From: Candidatus Binataceae bacterium
GTDB lineage: Bacteria; Desulfobacterota; Binatia; Binatales; Binataceae
Reading direction: 5' to 3'
Assembly: GCA_035508495.1 (NCBI GenBank)
Contig: DATJMX010000072.1
Span: forward strand, 1 to 64,000
DNA length: 64,000 nucleotides
Position numbers and translations under genes: made by a program. The notes below the pieces were generated by a model. It made no database searches and was not told the origin of the DNA. It saw only the letters and a program-made list of their open reading frames with translations. Below, piece after piece: positions 1 to 9,653 of the stretch (the first letter of the stretch is position 1; each line of letters opens with the position of its first letter).

Positions 1-594
1 AATCGTAAATTTTCCCCAGAAATCAGCATTCGACGCACAATTGGGCTCAGCTGTGCCCCCTGTGCCTAGTAAAAACTTCGTCGGCGTGACGAAGCTCTGC
101 GAGTGTGATACTGCAACGCGCGATGCTTGGGTTGCTGATTCGGTTCGCGCTCGTACTGCGCTCGCTGTGCGTCGCTCGCGCCTTGCGCGAGGCAGAGAGC
201 GTCGTCTTGCGCTAACAGCTGCTCGTGCTGAACCGCCGATCGGCGGGGCGGCGCCGACTGCGGCGGGAGTCGGCGACCCCACGCGCGAACAGATTGAGAT
301 AGGCAATTATGCTCTTCACTTCCGCCGATGCTGCTCTCATCCGGAGACTCGGGAACTGGAGATCCGCGGGGTCTGGCCCCGGACCCAGGACCCTGCCCGC
401 CGCAACTGAGAACGGCGGCGTATACGGAGCTCCCGCTCGTGGCACCGAATCTTTTCTGAACAGAGAGGAATCGCGGCAAATCGGCAATTTGCACGATTTC
501 TCGCTCTCTCCGGTGCCACGAGCTGCGCGAATCGGCCCGTCCACGCGCGAATTTGCCGCCTTCTCCTGATTGTAGGTAGACTCTACAAACTGTG
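1..594. other. left-flank region without a recognisable gene
   Basis: Open frames exist on both strands here, but none has a domain, a ribosome-binding site or convincing residue composition; they are rich in Arg, Ala and Ser, as expected for antisense or non-coding GC-rich DNA. The region lies downstream of the minus-strand tRNA-Ser gene. It holds a 14-bp perfect palindrome (233-246) and a hairpin (252-275). A short inverted repeat just after the tRNA (TTGTAG at 570-575, CTACAA at 583-588) could help end the tRNA transcript, but it lacks a T-run. Confidence 0.5.
233..275. repeat. adjacent palindrome and GC hairpin
   Basis: Two symmetrical elements stand side by side: a perfect 14-bp palindrome, CCGCCGATCGGCGG, at 233-246, and an 8-bp perfect stem (CGCCGACT at 252-259, AGTCGGCG at 268-275) around an 8-nt loop. 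Neither is followed by a T-run, so an intrinsic terminator is unlikely. They may be remnants of a REP-like element or chance GC symmetry. Confidence 0.35.
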
Positions 595-685
595 TGGCGG
601 AGAGGGGGGGATTCGAACCCCCGGAGCCACGAGGGCTCACGTGATTTCGAGTCACGCCGGTTAAACCTGACTCCCGAACCTCTCC
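595..685 (-). tRNA. tRNA-Ser, anticodon CGA
   Basis: Read on the minus strand the gene folds into a class II tRNA. The acceptor stem is GGAGAGG/CCTCTCC. The anticodon stem CGTGA/TCACG holds the loop CTCGAAA, so the anticodon is CGA and it reads UCG serine codons. A long variable arm (GAGCC/GGCTC stem) is the hallmark of tRNA-Ser. The T arm is GGGGG-TTCGAAT-CCCCC. G73 discriminator and a genomically encoded CCA (595-597) follow. No frame of a protein gene overlaps it. Confidence 0.95.
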
Positions 686-845
686 GCGACCTGCCAGCAT
701 TTATCTTCCCTCCTGCGCAGTCAAGCCGCGCTTTCCTGGCAGCGCCGCAACTTCAGCGCACCTGATACGAAATGCGCGCCGGACTTTTCGCCGCGCATCC
801 GAATTTGCTACGGTCTTGCCTAGATACGTCACGAGGAGCGCTTGC

Positions 846-1826
846 ATGTCGCCGGACATTATTCGCACGACACTGGAAACCTACTTCACCCGCGACTACG
901 ACGTCACCGCCCCCGACCTGCGCCGGCTCTACGAGAACGCCAAGCGCGATCAGTGGAACGTCTCGCGCGATATCGACTGGACCACCAACGTCGATCTCGA
1001 ACGCGGTCTCTTTGCCGACGAGCTCGTCGATGGGCACGGCACGCCGACCATCAGCAAGCTCGACCACAAGACTTTCCGCAAGCTCAACGTCGAGTTCTCA
1101 TGCTGGCGGCTTTCGCAGCTCCTCCACGGCGAGGAAGGCGCGATGCTCGCCTGCGCGCAGCTCGTCGACATGGTGCCGAGCAACGACAGCAAGTTCTTCG
1201 TCGGCACCCAGGTCGTCGATGAGGCGCGCCATACCGAGGTGCTGAGCAAGTATCTGAAGGACAAATGCGACGGGCGCATCTACCCGATGAATGCCAACGT
1301 GCGCAAGCTCTTCGATTACATCCTGGGTCACGGCAAGTGGTTCGTTAAGACCGTCGGGCTCCAGCTCCTGGCCGAGACTTTTGCGGTGTCGGTGTTCAGG
1401 ATGCTGATGGAATCGGCGCAGGATCCGCTGTTGCGCGAGATCTGCAAGCGAATCCTTTCCGATGAGTCGCGCCACATGGGTTTTTCGGTGCTCAGCCTGC
1501 CCGATGAAATCGCGGGACTGAATACCGGCGACCTGCATGAGCTCGAGGATTTCGTGCGCGAAGCGCTGATGCTCCTCTTGAGCGGGCAGTTCCCGCTCGA
1601 AGCGTATGAGGCAGTGGGGATGACCGCGCAGGACATCGCGCAGATCAAGGTGGCGCGCAAGGAAATCGCCCGCAGCAACGATCACGTATATTTCCGCCGC
1701 CTGTTCCGCCGCGAGATGCATCAGACCGTCGTCACCAATATGAAGAAGGTAGGACTGCTCAACGACCGCACTAGCGGTTTTCTGCGTGAGATGGGCATCG
1801 ACCCGGCTGCCGCCCTGGCTGCGTAA
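846..1826 (+). CDS. ferritin-like diiron (R2-like) protein
   Basis: A 326-residue, mostly helical protein with the spaced carboxylate/histidine ligands of a diiron four-helix bundle: Glu96 or Glu97 in the GEEGA segment, Glu126-x-x-His129, Glu177, and Glu207-x-x-His210. This is the pattern of ribonucleotide reductase R2-like and AurF-like diiron oxygenases; the substrate cannot be read from sequence. The start at 846 is chosen over an upstream in-frame ATG at 816 because a GAGGAG ribosome-binding site (about 832-837) sits correctly before it. It overlaps the following CoA-transferase gene by one base (TAATG), so the two are almost certainly co-transcribed and translationally coupled. I infer that the diiron protein oxidises a substrate handled as a CoA thioester. 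Confidence 0.8.
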   Translation: MSPDIIRTTLETYFTRDYDVTAPDLRRLYENAKRDQWNVSRDIDWTTNVDLERGLFADELVDGHGTPTISKLDHKTFRKLNVEFSCWRLSQLLHGEEGAMLACAQLVDMVPSNDSKFFVGTQVVDEARHTEVLSKYLKDKCDGRIYPMNANVRKLFDYILGHGKWFVKTVGLQLLAETFAVSVFRMLMESAQDPLLREICKRILSDESRHMGFSVLSLPDEIAGLNTGDLHELEDFVREALMLLLSGQFPLEAYEAVGMTAQDIAQIKVARKEIARSNDHVYFRRLFRREMHQTVVTNMKKVGLLNDRTSGFLREMGIDPAAALAA

Positions 1827-3163
1827 TGGCTACCGCGCTTTCTGCTCACACTGCTGGATGGCGTGCGCAGCTCGGCGGTAAGCTCATTGCTGCGGACGAG
1901 GCCGTCGCTAACATCAAGTCTGGCGATCGCGTCTGCATGTCGATCGCGCAATCGACGCCGCTCGAGCTCTGTACCGCCCTCTCGGGGCGCCTGATGGAGA
2001 CCGAAGACGTCCTGATCAACGCGGGCGCGACGGCATTCGATTGGGATCTACCGGGTCTTGGCGAGCGCTTCCGGCTTCAGTCGATGTACGTATCGCCGTA
2101 CGACCGGCATATCTACGCGCGCGGCGACGCTGATTTCACGCCGATCCAATATTACCGCCACGGGCATCTGCCGCCCTCGCTCGAGAACTTCAACGTGTAC
2201 ATGGTGCTGGTCGGGCCGCCCGATGAAAACGGAATGTGCAATTTCGGCGATGCGCAGATCATGTCGAAGCTGCTGGCGCGCAACGCCGATCTGGTGATCG
2301 CGGAAATCGATTCCAAGCTGATCCGCGTCGGCGGCGATAACGCGCTGCATATTTCGGAGATCGACTACTTCGTCGAGCGGACGCTGGAACTCCCGGAGAT
2401 AAAGCTGCCCGTACCCAACGCCGAGGAGCAGAAGCAGATCGACGCCGTGTGCGGAACGATCGCGCGCGAACTGATTCCCGATCGCGCAACGATCCAGATC
2501 GGTGTCGGCTCGATGTCAGGCGCGATCATGCCGTTCCTGAAAAATCATCACGACCTCGGGATGCAGACCGAGATCATCCCGCTCCATACCGCGCCGCTCG
2601 TGCAGGCCGGCGTGCTGACCGGCAAATACAAGAAGCTGTTTCCGGGCAAGGTCGTCGGCGCCGGCTTCGCTCCGCTGACGCCGCGTGACCAGCTTGATTT
2701 CATCGACGGCAATCCAAGTTTTGCGCTCTACGATTTCAACTTCACCGACGACATCCGCGTCATCGCGCAGGAAGACGGTCTGATCTCCGTGAACAACGCG
2801 ATGGCGATCGATCTGACCGGCCACGTCAATGGCGAGTCGATCGGCGGGATGATGTACACCGGCACGGGCGGGCAGACGGCATTCGTCGTCGGCGCGAGCC
2901 TCGCGGGCGGCAAGACGATCCTCGTCACGCCGTCAACCTCGACGGTCAAGGGCCAGCTCGTATCGCGTATCGTGCCGACGATGCCTGCAGGCAGCGTCGT
3001 GACCTGTCCGCGCGCCTTCGTGCATCACGTCGTCACGGAGTACGGCATCGCGACGCTCAAGGGCAAGTCGCTGCGCGAGCGAATCAACGAAATGATCGCG
3101 GTCGCGCATCCCGACTTCCGCTCCGAGCTGAAGGCCACCGCCAAGCGCATGTACAACCTCTGA
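1826..3163 (+). CDS. acetyl-CoA hydrolase/transferase family protein (4-hydroxybutyrate CoA-transferase-like)
   Basis: At 445 residues it matches the length of the Cat1/4-hydroxybutyrate CoA-transferase family, enzymes that move CoA between acetyl-CoA and a carboxylic acid. Family-typical segments include QIGVGSMSGAIMPFL around residue 220 and the glycine-rich GTGGQTAFVVGASLAGGKT near residue 350, followed by TPSTSTVKGQLVSRIVP and the C-terminal VTEYGIATLKGKS motif. The ATG shares one base with the stop codon of the diiron gene. The acid substrate is unknown; the neighbour suggests activation or recycling of an oxygenated acid. No signal peptide, so cytoplasmic. Confidence 0.88.
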   Translation: MATALSAHTAGWRAQLGGKLIAADEAVANIKSGDRVCMSIAQSTPLELCTALSGRLMETEDVLINAGATAFDWDLPGLGERFRLQSMYVSPYDRHIYARGDADFTPIQYYRHGHLPPSLENFNVYMVLVGPPDENGMCNFGDAQIMSKLLARNADLVIAEIDSKLIRVGGDNALHISEIDYFVERTLELPEIKLPVPNAEEQKQIDAVCGTIARELIPDRATIQIGVGSMSGAIMPFLKNHHDLGMQTEIIPLHTAPLVQAGVLTGKYKKLFPGKVVGAGFAPLTPRDQLDFIDGNPSFALYDFNFTDDIRVIAQEDGLISVNNAMAIDLTGHVNGESIGGMMYTGTGGQTAFVVGASLAGGKTILVTPSTSTVKGQLVSRIVPTMPAGSVVTCPRAFVHHVVTEYGIATLKGKSLRERINEMIAVAHPDFRSELKATAKRMYNL

Positions 3164-3517
3164 GGCTTTAGCGTTATGAAAGGAGTTTTGGGCAAATTTT
3201 GAGCTTAGGTCCGATAATTTTGACAACGAATTTGCCACAGACCATGGCGGCCCCTAGCAGCGCGAAATAACGCTATGATCGCCATCGAGCGCCCAGACCT
3301 CCCCATTTGGCCAAAATCACTGCGACGCAACAATCCCCTGGTTTGATTCCGCGCCGCAGTGTGACCGGTGCAAGTATCGCGAGCCTATGTCGCTGTGGTC
3401 CTGAGCTTGCGACCGCCAGGCTTGCGACATTTTTCGGTTCTGGCCAGCATCTCATGGTACGGGAACATGAAGCTTCTGCTCGATGTTAACGTCAGTATCA
3501 CGGATGGCTGTTAGCTA
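3164..3517. other. intergenic region
   Basis: 354 bases between the CoA-transferase and cytochrome b genes. Short frames on both strands have no recognisable product. AT-richer stretches around 3175-3240 could hold the promoter of the downstream redox pair, but I find no convincing -35/-10 pair, terminator hairpin or riboswitch fold. Confidence 0.5.
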
Positions 3518-4189
3518 ATGCCGGTGGCGAAAGTGCAGAACCGCTTTGCAGGACGGCGACAGCAGCCGCTGATCGTCAGGCTGGCGCACTGGGTGAACAT
3601 CCCGCTGCTGCTCATCATGGCGGGCAGCGGGCTGCAGATTCTGGTCGCGTATCCGTATTTCGGCCCGCGCGGCGCGCTCTACAAGTTTTATCCGTTCCAG
3701 GGCGATGCGCCGCCGAGCTGGCTGCGTTTCGGCGGATGGCTGGCGGGCGCGCGCCATTGGCATTTCGCGATCGCCTGGTTTCTCATCATCAACGGGTTGA
3801 TTTACCTCACCTATCAAATTGTGAGCGGAGAATGGCGCCGGCGCGTGTTCCTGCCCGGCCGCGACGCCTTCAACGCGACCCAAATGTTCATCTATTACCT
3901 GCGCCTGCGTCCCGATCCTCCGCCCGAGGATTTCTATAATGGCCTCCAGCGGCTCGCGTACACGTCGGCAATAATTTTCGGAATCGTGGTCGTGCTGTCG
4001 GGACTGGCGATCTACAAACCGCTCCAGCTTCATTGGCTGACCTCGATGTTCGGCGGCTACGACGGCGCGCGCGTTGTGCACTTCGGATGCCTGCTGTTGC
4101 TCGCGGGCTTCACGCTGAATCATATCGTGCTGGTCGCACTGCATCCGCGGACGCTGGTTGCGATGATCACGGGAGGCCGCCGTGGCTGA
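3518..4189 (+). CDS. cytochrome b561/b6-type membrane subunit
   Basis: A 223-residue integral membrane protein with about four or five hydrophobic segments and conserved histidines suited to b-heme ligation: RLAHWVN (His24) in the first helix, HWHF (His80, His82) before the second, and a C-terminal helix with VVHF and NHIVLVALHP. This is the layout of diheme cytochrome b subunits of the formate dehydrogenase/Ni-hydrogenase/b561 class. Its last eight bases overlap the start of the molybdopterin oxidoreductase gene, so it is likely the quinol-oxidising electron donor to that periplasmic enzyme, as MsrQ is to MsrP. No clear Shine-Dalgarno sequence precedes the start. Confidence 0.82.
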   Translation: MPVAKVQNRFAGRRQQPLIVRLAHWVNIPLLLIMAGSGLQILVAYPYFGPRGALYKFYPFQGDAPPSWLRFGGWLAGARHWHFAIAWFLIINGLIYLTYQIVSGEWRRRVFLPGRDAFNATQMFIYYLRLRPDPPPEDFYNGLQRLAYTSAIIFGIVVVLSGLAIYKPLQLHWLTSMFGGYDGARVVHFGCLLLLAGFTLNHIVLVALHPRTLVAMITGGRRG

Positions 4190-4874
4190 GATAATCACGC
4201 GCCGCAAATTCCTGGGCGCGCTCGCCGCGAGCACGCTTGTCGCGGGATGCAACGGTCCGCTCACGGCCAAATTCCTCAAGGGCATGGAGCACTGGAATGC
4301 TGAGTTTCAGAGCTTGCTGTTCTCGCCCAATCGACTCGCACCGGAGCCGCCCGAATCCGAGCTCACGCCTGATGACGACTTCCCGGTGTACTTCATTTCG
4401 AGCGATATGCCGTCGGCGCCGCCCAACTGGACGCTCAAAGTCGGCGGCCTGGTGAACAACCCGGTCATTCTCACGCTCGATCAACTCAAGAAAATGCCGC
4501 GCATCAATATCCGCATCCGGCATCATTGCGTCGAAGGATGGTCTGCTGTGGCCGCGTGGCAGGGAGTGCCGATGCGCGAGATCGCCAAGCTCGTCGGGCC
4601 GCAGCCCGAGGCGCGCTATGTCGAGTTTCGATCCTTCGATGCCGGCTACTACTCGTCGTGGGATATGCCGAGCGCGATGCATCCGCAGACCATGCTTGCC
4701 TATGGAATGAACGGCGACGATCTCGACTCCGACTATGGCGCGCCACTGCGCCTCTACTCGACGGTCAAGCTCGGCTACAAAAACGTGAAGTACCTGACCG
4801 AAGTGAACTTCCTGCCCCAAATAACCGGCGGCTACTGGGAGAACCAGGGCTATGAATGGTTCGCCGGCACCTGA
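4182..4874 (+). CDS. Tat-exported molybdopterin oxidoreductase (sulfite oxidase/MsrP-like)
   Basis: A 230-residue protein of the oxidoreductase molybdopterin-binding family. A twin-arginine signal (TRRKFLG, Arg7-Arg8) is followed by a hydrophobic segment ending in LVAGC, a lipobox with Cys23, so the mature protein is probably a Tat-exported lipoprotein. Cys116 in RHHCVEGWSA is the expected molybdenum ligand. FRSFDAGYYSSWDMPSA and YGAPLRLYSTVKLGYK follow in the usual order. There is no C-terminal dimerisation domain, as in MsrP/YedY and unlike true sulfite oxidases. It overlaps the cytochrome b gene by eight bases. Whether the substrate is methionine sulfoxide, sulfite or another oxyanion cannot be told from sequence. 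Confidence 0.87.
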   Translation: MAEIITRRKFLGALAASTLVAGCNGPLTAKFLKGMEHWNAEFQSLLFSPNRLAPEPPESELTPDDDFPVYFISSDMPSAPPNWTLKVGGLVNNPVILTLDQLKKMPRINIRIRHHCVEGWSAVAAWQGVPMREIAKLVGPQPEARYVEFRSFDAGYYSSWDMPSAMHPQTMLAYGMNGDDLDSDYGAPLRLYSTVKLGYKNVKYLTEVNFLPQITGGYWENQGYEWFAGT

Positions 4875-4880
4875 TTCGCG

Positions 4881-6182
4881 TCAGCGCTTCGCGTTCGCAC
4901 TGAGCAGAGTGTCTCGCTCACCTTTGACGGCGCGGTTTCCTTCGGCCGCGCGTGTCGTTAGCGCGTATGCCGCGACGAATACCATCAGCGTCGCGAGGAA
5001 CATGCCTTCCCCGAACCACGAGGCCGTGGTCATTTGCATCTGCTCGACGCGCCAATGGTTGGCGCGATACGAAAGCTCCGTCAGCAAGTAGGAAACTACC
5101 GCCAGCACAGGCGCGCTCAGAGGTGCGATGCCGAGATCGGTCGCGATTGCGATCTGACTCAGCGGCATCAACAGGAAGACCAGGTAGTGGGGCCACGAAT
5201 TCGAATCGCAAAGAATCATTGCCACGATGCAGAGGCCGAAGGCGTATTCGGCTCTGCGGCGGTCATTTTGCGCGCGCACGATTGCGGCCACGGTCAATGC
5301 GAGCACGGTAATTTCCGCGATCAGTTCCACAATCCGCCGCGCAACGAGAATCGCGTGATTCGAATCGTCGGGAACCAAGAGCTGCGAGATCCTTACGATC
5401 GCCCCCGCCATTCCTACTATCGGAATGAACGGATATCCGGGATGCGGATTCAAATGCCCCACGATCGTGTCGAAAAACCAGAATGCCTGCGCGCCGACGA
5501 TCGCGACGGTGAGGCCGAATCCGATCGCGAGCCCCAGGATCGTGAATCCGAGTGCGCGCCATTTTCGTGCGCATACCAAGTAAAGCGCCATGAACAGCGG
5601 AAACGCTTTGATTAGACCCGCGAGGGCCAACGCCGCGCCCGCGCCTAGATCGTTGCCCCGCTCGAGCGCCATCCACATCAGTATCAGGAGGAAAAGTACC
5701 AGCAGTTGCACTTGCATAAACTCGAAGTGAATCTGGATCGGCAGGTACATCACTCCGAGCGCTATCAAGATCGTCGCGGTCGGCGGCGGCACGATTTTTT
5801 TGGCCGCGACCAGCAGGTACAGCGCGGCGATCAGGATGACAACGCTGAAGGCACACCACACCCAGTACGCGTGCCAGGGAGCCAGATGGCTGAGGGGGTA
5901 AAAGAGCAAGAAAAATGTGGGCGGATAGTTCGCTCGCCGGACCGGGCCGATCACGACCTTTAACCGGTAGGCGGCTAAAGTGAGGTCGTACTTATACGGA
6001 TTAACGTGATGGCGCATCGCCCACGCGCCGAGCCAGAACGTGCTGAAATCGAGTTGCACGTTGGGCGGCCTCAGCACGTAAACGATCCAGAAGAGACGCA
6101 CGGACGCGGCTGCTGCGAAGATCGCCGCCACGACTGGCGAGCGCATCAGTCGTGCGAGCATCGATTTTCCGCCCCGCGCCAT
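4881..6182 (-). CDS. glycosyltransferase family 87-like integral membrane protein (DUF2029)
   Basis: A protein of about 433 residues with around ten to twelve transmembrane helices, typical of GT-C fold polyprenyl-phosphate-dependent mannosyltransferases of family 87. The early segment LDFSTFWLGAWAMRHHVNPY contains the acidic Asp expected in the first external loop of GT-C enzymes, and FLLFYPLSHLAPWHAYW and IKAFPLFMALYLV are typical for the family. I prefer the ATG at 6182, preceded by GGAGGAG, over an upstream GTG at 6227 that would intrude on the divergent Nudix promoter. It converges on the molybdopterin gene with a six-base gap. The sugar and acceptor are unknown. Confidence 0.78.
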   Translation of the reverse strand: MARGGKSMLARLMRSPVVAAIFAAAASVRLFWIVYVLRPPNVQLDFSTFWLGAWAMRHHVNPYKYDLTLAAYRLKVVIGPVRRANYPPTFFLLFYPLSHLAPWHAYWVWCAFSVVILIAALYLLVAAKKIVPPPTATILIALGVMYLPIQIHFEFMQVQLLVLFLLILMWMALERGNDLGAGAALALAGLIKAFPLFMALYLVCARKWRALGFTILGLAIGFGLTVAIVGAQAFWFFDTIVGHLNPHPGYPFIPIVGMAGAIVRISQLLVPDDSNHAILVARRIVELIAEITVLALTVAAIVRAQNDRRRAEYAFGLCIVAMILCDSNSWPHYLVFLLMPLSQIAIATDLGIAPLSAPVLAVVSYLLTELSYRANHWRVEQMQMTTASWFGEGMFLATLMVFVAAYALTTRAAEGNRAVKGERDTLLSANAKR

Positions 6183-6301
6183 GTCGTCGATGACCGCTCC
6201 TCCGCCAACAGGAATTGCCGCGCACACCTTACCATCGGGTACGTTCGGAGAGCATCCGCCGGAGCTATCGTGTTTATGCGATCGTGATAGATTCAGCCTT
6301 C

Positions 6302-6868
6302 GTGAAAGCCCGCAAATGGAAAACGCTCACGACCGAGACCGTGTATCACACACCGATCTTCGATCTGCACAAGCGCCGCGCCGCTCATCCCAAACGCGGC
6401 GAGCGCGATTTCTACCTGCTCGAGGCCGTCGACTGGGTGAATATCATTCCGCTCACGCCGCATCACGAGGTCGTGATGATCCGCCAATGGCGTCACGGCA
6501 TCGCGGACTTCACGCTCGAAGTGCCGGGCGGAATGGTTGACGCGACCGACGAATCGCCGATGCATGCGGCGCGGCGCGAGATGATCGAGGAGACCGGCTT
6601 CGATTCAAGCAAGGTTATCGAAATCGGCAAGGTGCATCCGAACCCGGCGATCCAGGGCAACTTCTGCTACTCATATCTCGCTACGGCGGTGCATCAGGTC
6701 GAGCGTCCGCACTTCGACGGCAGCGCCGAGGAGACCGAGGTCGTGTTGGTTCCGCTGGGCGAGATAAGAAGGATGATCGCCGAGGGGCACATTACTCATG
6801 CGCTGACGGTCGCGGGCTTCGCGTTCTTCCACGCCTACAATCCGCGCGGGCGAGCGCTGGCAAGATAA
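6302..6868 (+). CDS. Nudix hydrolase (ADP-ribose pyrophosphatase-like)
   Basis: About 188 residues with a Nudix box GMVDATDE-x7-REMIEETGF, which has one residue more than the canonical spacing between the first Gly and Glu; this longer form is common in ADP-ribose/NADH-type Nudix proteins. The conserved REMIEE acidic residues for metal binding are intact, and the N-terminal beta segment (VYHTPIFDLHKRR) fits ADP-ribose pyrophosphatases. GTG at 6302 is the most plausible start; a GTG at 6284 and an ATG at 6215 are in frame, the latter overlapping the predicted promoter side of the divergent gene. It lies upstream of recA with a 177-base gap, so is probably transcribed separately. Confidence 0.85.
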   Translation: MKARKWKTLTTETVYHTPIFDLHKRRAAHPKRGERDFYLLEAVDWVNIIPLTPHHEVVMIRQWRHGIADFTLEVPGGMVDATDESPMHAARREMIEETGFDSSKVIEIGKVHPNPAIQGNFCYSYLATAVHQVERPHFDGSAEETEVVLVPLGEIRRMIAEGHITHALTVAGFAFFHAYNPRGRALAR

Positions 6869-6999
6869 GTCCGAACGCTGCTACCCGCGCCGCGTCGCCA
6901 CAAAACGCGAGTTATCCGCATGTCCGAAGGCGATCTGTGGAGCAGTGCGGCGATCCGATAGCGCTATGCGGCCGCTTTTGTGGCAAGATTCAATCAATC

Positions 7000-7016
7000 A
7001 ACTCGTTGTTGGAGTT
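7000..7016. promoter_or_regulatory. inverted repeat upstream of recA, possible operator
   Basis: AACTC (7000-7004), a 7-base spacer and GAGTT (7012-7016) form a perfect inverted repeat 30 bases before the recA start, where an SOS operator would be expected. It does not match the E. coli LexA box, and LexA sites differ widely between phyla, so this is only positional evidence. Confidence 0.3.
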
Positions 7017-7045
7017 CCGATTCCTAAAGGGGGAAGCAGGAACAG

Positions 7046-8128
<1,083 letters not shown>

Positions 8129-8150
8129 CGCTCGCGGCAAGGGTCCGCTG

Positions 8151-8424
8151 TCAGTGCGGAAGATCGCGCAGGCTGTACATCGCGGGGCTGCGCAGAAGGC
8201 CTAGCGTACTCGCGACTTCGTCCAGGGTCTCCGGCGAGAATGCATAGCTACGGATGCGCGAGATGCGGTCATCGATAGCTTCCAGCCGCATCACTGAGAG
8301 CAGCACGTCTTTTGCTGTCATGCTTGGTGAGGACGAGCACGATGGGTTCGCCGTCATAGTCGATAGGCTCCCAGCGCGCGCCCGCCGGCATCAACTGGAA
8401 GTTGTGCGCGAACCAACTGAGCAG
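8151..8424 (-). pseudogene. remnant of a sigma-70 family factor (C-terminal domain), frameshifted
   Basis: Two minus-strand frames together spell the C-terminal NTF2/SnoaL-like domain found in a group of ECF-type sigma factors. The upstream frame (about 8424-8320) reads WFAHNFQLMPAGARWEPIDY then DGEPIVLVLTKHD. After a frameshift near 8315-8320 the downstream frame reads KDVLLSVMRLEAIDDRISRI and continues to RSYAFSPETL and a TGA at 8151. The sigma-2 and sigma-4 domains are missing: the remnant starts directly at the stop codon of the beta-helix gene. I infer a decayed gene whose 5' part was replaced or deleted. Identification rests on remembered family patterns, not a search. Confidence 0.6.
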
Positions 8425-9444
8425 TCAGTTCACACACTTGATCAGCAACGCGATGGGCGAGAGCGCAAGCGTCGTATCGACGCTGTAGATATACGGCGGG
8501 CTGAATCCTTGCGGCGTGTAGCCGAACCCGCAAATCGAATTGCCGATGATCTGATCCAGCTTCCCCTGGTCCGAGACACCGGCCTGATACGCGCCCAGCG
8601 GCCCTGATCCATCGAGCGGTCCGCCGACCGAATTGAAAACGCCGTTGTCGCGGATCGCGTTGTAACTGATCGTGTTCTTCGTCGCGGAAGTGTCGGAGTT
8701 TACGCAGTTCACCGCCAGATTGTTCAATGCAATTCCGATATCGTTGCCGGTCAACTGATTGGACAAGACGCTGGTGTCGGTCTGGTCCGGACCATCGAAG
8801 CATGGACCTCCGTAAAGGCGTATTCCAGCGCCTGTCGCTCGATCCTCGCCGAAGTACGACATCCCGAAAATATTGTTGAACTGGATAGTCGATCGCGACG
8901 AGAGCCCGACCTCGATTCCTCGCTGCGCCAAAACGGTCGTGGGTCCCTGGCCGGTCACGGTATTGTATTCGATAAGCGCGGTCGCGCCGATAACTTCGAT
9001 ACCGCCCTGCTGAAAATCCCAGATCGTATTGTGAGTGATATTGCCTGAGGCGCGCGCCGACTGGCCTGACACATAGATTCCATAGCCATACGGCGCACTG
9101 GATATTGGCAGGTCGCCGATTTGATAGATCGCGCTGCCGTCGACCTTCACGTTAGCGCCGTTATTCACGATACCGGCGACACGCGCGCCCAGCACCCTCG
9201 CGCTCGTCACAGATCCGGTCTTGCCGGGTGAGAAATAGACGCCGATGTCGCAGCCGATCGCGTTGACCAACCCGGTCACTGGCGCGCCCGGATTCACGAT
9301 CGAGGCACTCAGATTGCTGACGCCCCCGACGCTGAAGGAGGCTTCCGGAATCAGCTTGCACACCGGGAACGCCATCGCGCCCGGAACCGACAGACACAGC
9401 GCGGCTAATTGCATGACGAGAAATCCGACCCAGACTTTCCTCAT
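8425..9444 (-). CDS. exported right-handed beta-helix protein
   Basis: About 339 residues with an N-terminal signal peptide (MRKVWVGFLVMQLAALCLS then VPGAMA cleavage region). The mature part is a series of short beta-strand repeats rich in Asn, Gly, Ile and Val (for example GIVNNGANVKVDGS, SGNITHNTIWDFQQGGI, ALIEYNTVTGQG), typical of NosD/pectate-lyase-like parallel beta helices. Four or more Cys residues are shared in position with the neighbouring paralogue, suggesting disulfides outside the cytoplasm. ATG at 9444 is preferred over 9492 because an AAGGGG site and the signal peptide begin there. No catalytic residues are recognised; the function is unknown. Confidence 0.75.
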   Translation of the reverse strand: MRKVWVGFLVMQLAALCLSVPGAMAFPVCKLIPEASFSVGGVSNLSASIVNPGAPVTGLVNAIGCDIGVYFSPGKTGSVTSARVLGARVAGIVNNGANVKVDGSAIYQIGDLPISSAPYGYGIYVSGQSARASGNITHNTIWDFQQGGIEVIGATALIEYNTVTGQGPTTVLAQRGIEVGLSSRSTIQFNNIFGMSYFGEDRATGAGIRLYGGPCFDGPDQTDTSVLSNQLTGNDIGIALNNLAVNCVNSDTSATKNTISYNAIRDNGVFNSVGGPLDGSGPLGAYQAGVSDQGKLDQIIGNSICGFGYTPQGFSPPYIYSVDTTLALSPIALLIKCVN

Positions 9445-9590
9445 CTCGATACCCCTTCGTTCGCAGGTTTCAAGTTGACTGGGAGTCGTCAACTGAACGG
9501 GAGAGACTAGGAAAGCCGGGCCTGAATGTCCATCGTAAATCGATTAATTGGCGGCCGCTTGTGAACTGAGGCGGCACTCTCTTCGAACAA

Positions 9591-9625
9591 AGAGGGCGAA
9601 CGATGAGTCTCGTTCGCCCCCTCTT
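9591..9625 (-). terminator. intrinsic terminator of the downstream-reading beta-helix gene
   Basis: On the minus strand, 29 bases after the stop codon of the 9654-10673 gene, a 10-bp perfect stem (GGGCGAACGA at 9594-9603 pairs with TCGTTCGCCC at 9610-9619) with a 6-nt loop is followed by the U-rich TCTTTGTT. The stem can extend past a two-base bulge. Confidence 0.65.
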
Positions 9626-9653
9626 CCCAGCTCATGCAACTCGCGCTACGTGC

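Noticed and set aside
1..594. Possible rRNA or further tRNA genes next to tRNA-Ser
   Set aside because: No conserved rRNA segments or second cloverleaf could be found.
1098..1721. Long minus-strand open frame (207 codons) opposite the diiron gene
   Set aside because: Antisense to a clearly coding gene, Arg/His/Leu-rich composition, no ribosome-binding site or domain.
5034..5615. Plus-strand frame opposite the GT87 membrane gene
   Set aside because: Its charged product is the mirror of hydrophobic membrane codons; no domain.
7000..7016. Assigning the recA upstream repeat as a LexA box
   Set aside because: It does not match the Gammaproteobacterial or Gram-positive LexA consensus, so it is listed only as a possible operator.
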